Shown here piece by piece: positions 14,723 to 14,974 of a stretch of DNA of 14,974 nt. Within the stretch, counting starts at the first letter, position 1, and every line of letters begins with the position of its first letter. The notes beneath the pieces were generated by a model. That model was not told where the DNA came from, searched no databases, and saw nothing but the letters and a program-made list of their open reading frames with translations. The position numbers were made by a program, and so were the translations under genes. This stretch comes from Chloroflexota bacterium (GTDB lineage: Bacteria > Chloroflexota > Dehalococcoidia > Lucifugimonadales > CATQGZ01), in contig JAQBTI010000022.1 in assembly GCA_027624995.1 (NCBI GenBank), positions 1 through 14,974 of the forward strand, read 5' to 3'.

Positions 14723-14797
14723 GGCTTCCGTTGCTAGGTTTCTCTGCAAGATATCCAATTTTTTCAGCCGATGCCTGGACACCAAAGCAAAGTCCAT
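14723..14797 (-). pseudogene. Inverted relic of the HTH gene (relic 2, 25 codons)
   Basis: Read on the minus strand from ATG 14797: MDFALVSRHRLKKLDILQRN and LATEA, matching MDVALVLKHRLKELGLEQRN and LATAA of the intact gene at 13674. About 70% of the bases are identical over the 75 aligned bases (54 by hand count). Similarity stops abruptly after LATEA, before the recognition helix, so no working regulator is made. The start keeps a ribosome-binding-like GGGAGG, but it sits inside a 30-bp palindrome. The frame stays open to 14480 with unrelated sequence. Confidence 0.6.
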
Positions 14798-14819
14798 TGG
14801 GAGGCCTCCCAATGGACTT
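14790..14819. repeat. 30-bp perfect palindrome over the start of HTH relic 2
   Basis: The arms AAGTCCATTGGGAGG (14790-14804) and CCTCCCAATGGACTT (14805-14819) are perfect complements with no loop. It holds the ATG and the GGGAGG ribosome binding site of relic 2. As RNA it would hide both; as DNA it could be a regulator site, a hairpin or a recombination scar. Confidence 0.8.
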
Positions 14820-14870
14820 GACTCCAAAGAGTTAATAAAGCTGTCACAAGAGAAGACGACCAGCGCCCAC

Positions 14871-14899
14871 TTGACTATATCAGTAAAGTAAGCTATCGT
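14871..14899 (+). promoter_or_regulatory. Strong sigma-70-type promoter candidate for the gene at the right edge
   Basis: TTGACT (14871-14876), 17 bp, TATCGT (14894-14899). The -35 matches five of six bases, the -10 has TAT and the final T. Transcription would start near 14906, immediately at the 5' hairpin. The dyad copy 2 covers its -35 and spacer. Confidence 0.55.
14872..14889. promoter_or_regulatory. Dyad operator candidate, copy 2
   Basis: On the minus strand ACTTTACTGATATAGTCA, against ACTTTACTAATATAGTAA at 11005: 16 of 18 bases match. It lies upstream of relic 2 on that strand and at the same time over the -35/spacer of the plus-strand promoter at 14871, so a bound protein could repress that promoter (inference). 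Confidence 0.5.
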
Positions 14900-14903
14900 T
14901 CCT

Positions 14904-14930
14904 TTAGCAGTCTCAAGGCGAGACTGCTAA
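14904..14930 (+). promoter_or_regulatory. 11-bp perfect 5'-leader hairpin
   Basis: TTAGCAGTCTC (14904-14914), loop AAGGC, GAGACTGCTAA (14920-14930). It starts where transcription from the 14871 promoter should begin and lies 37 bases before the ATG. It could stabilise the mRNA, act as a regulatory hairpin or serve as a DNA operator. There is no U-run, so a terminator is unlikely. Confidence 0.55.
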
Positions 14931-14966
14931 CCGACAAACAAACAATAAACTAGGAGGAGGGACTGA

Positions 14967-14974
14967 ATGGCAAC
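14967..14974 (+). CDS. Start of a gene cut by the window edge
   Basis: ATG 14967 then GCA and AC: only Met-Ala and part of the third codon are visible. AGGAGGAGG (14952-14960) lies seven bases upstream, the strongest ribosome binding site in the window. Together with the promoter at 14871 and the leader hairpin this supports a real, well-expressed gene. Nothing can be said of its product. Confidence 0.55.

Noticed and set aside
14480..14827. 115-aa minus-strand frame as an intact gene
   Set aside because: Only 25 codons (14723-14797) resemble a known protein, and they end before the recognition helix. The rest lacks any recognisable features, so it was kept only as a relic.
1..14974. tRNA, rRNA, integrase or transposase genes that would mark a mobile island
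   Set aside because: None was seen on reading either strand, so the accessory region at 11-15 kb is called such only from relics and regulator content.

Overview
The window looks like a piece of a GC-rich bacterial chromosome, most likely Chloroflexota (Dehalococcoidia/SAR202-like). That placement is an inference, with no marker gene to prove it. It rests on the RpoD-like sigma factor with a long insert between regions 1.2 and 2, the small zinc-ribbon and winged-helix proteins, the mix of leaderless and Shine-Dalgarno starts, and a GGGGCACGG palindrome between genes.

Positions 1-10.9 kb hold mostly ordinary, compact genes. They are: the 3' part of a DUF6807/PmoA-like gene with a one-base frameshift; a divergent small zinc-ribbon protein; a 1229-aa secreted subtilase with seven fibronectin III repeats and a C-terminal membrane anchor; a convergent RNase II/R-family exoribonuclease whose 3' end overlaps the subtilase by 43 bp; a PLP class IV aminotransferase; a divergent, translationally coupled pair (Cof-type HAD phosphatase and type I phosphodiesterase); and a transglutaminase-like cysteine protease. 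Perfect or decayed GGGGCACGG palindromes sit at two gene ends.

Positions 10.9-15 kb form a regulatory accessory region that differs from the rest. It carries a divergent primary-type sigma factor, a tightly coupled 22-codon leader ORF plus winged-helix regulator, and a 285-aa XRE-type HTH protein. Around these lie relics: a broken copy of the same HTH (about 11.08-11.2 kb, + strand), a second broken copy on the opposite strand (about 14.72-14.80 kb), a decayed CxxC/CxxC zinc-ribbon gene, and a small gene split by a frameshift at an A7-G4 run. Both HTH relics carry the same ACTTTACTRATATAGT dyad 80-90 bp upstream, in the same orientation. At the right edge that dyad overlaps the -35/spacer of a good promoter, whose transcript would begin with an 11-bp hairpin and lead through a strong ribosome binding site into a gene that starts 8 bp before the window ends.

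The simplest reading is a repeatedly duplicated and partly decayed HTH regulator family with its own operator, next to an alternative sigma factor and a wHTH regulator. The likely controlled gene or operon begins at the right edge. Several frameshifts lie in or near homopolymers, so sequencing or assembly error must be kept in mind as an alternative to real decay.
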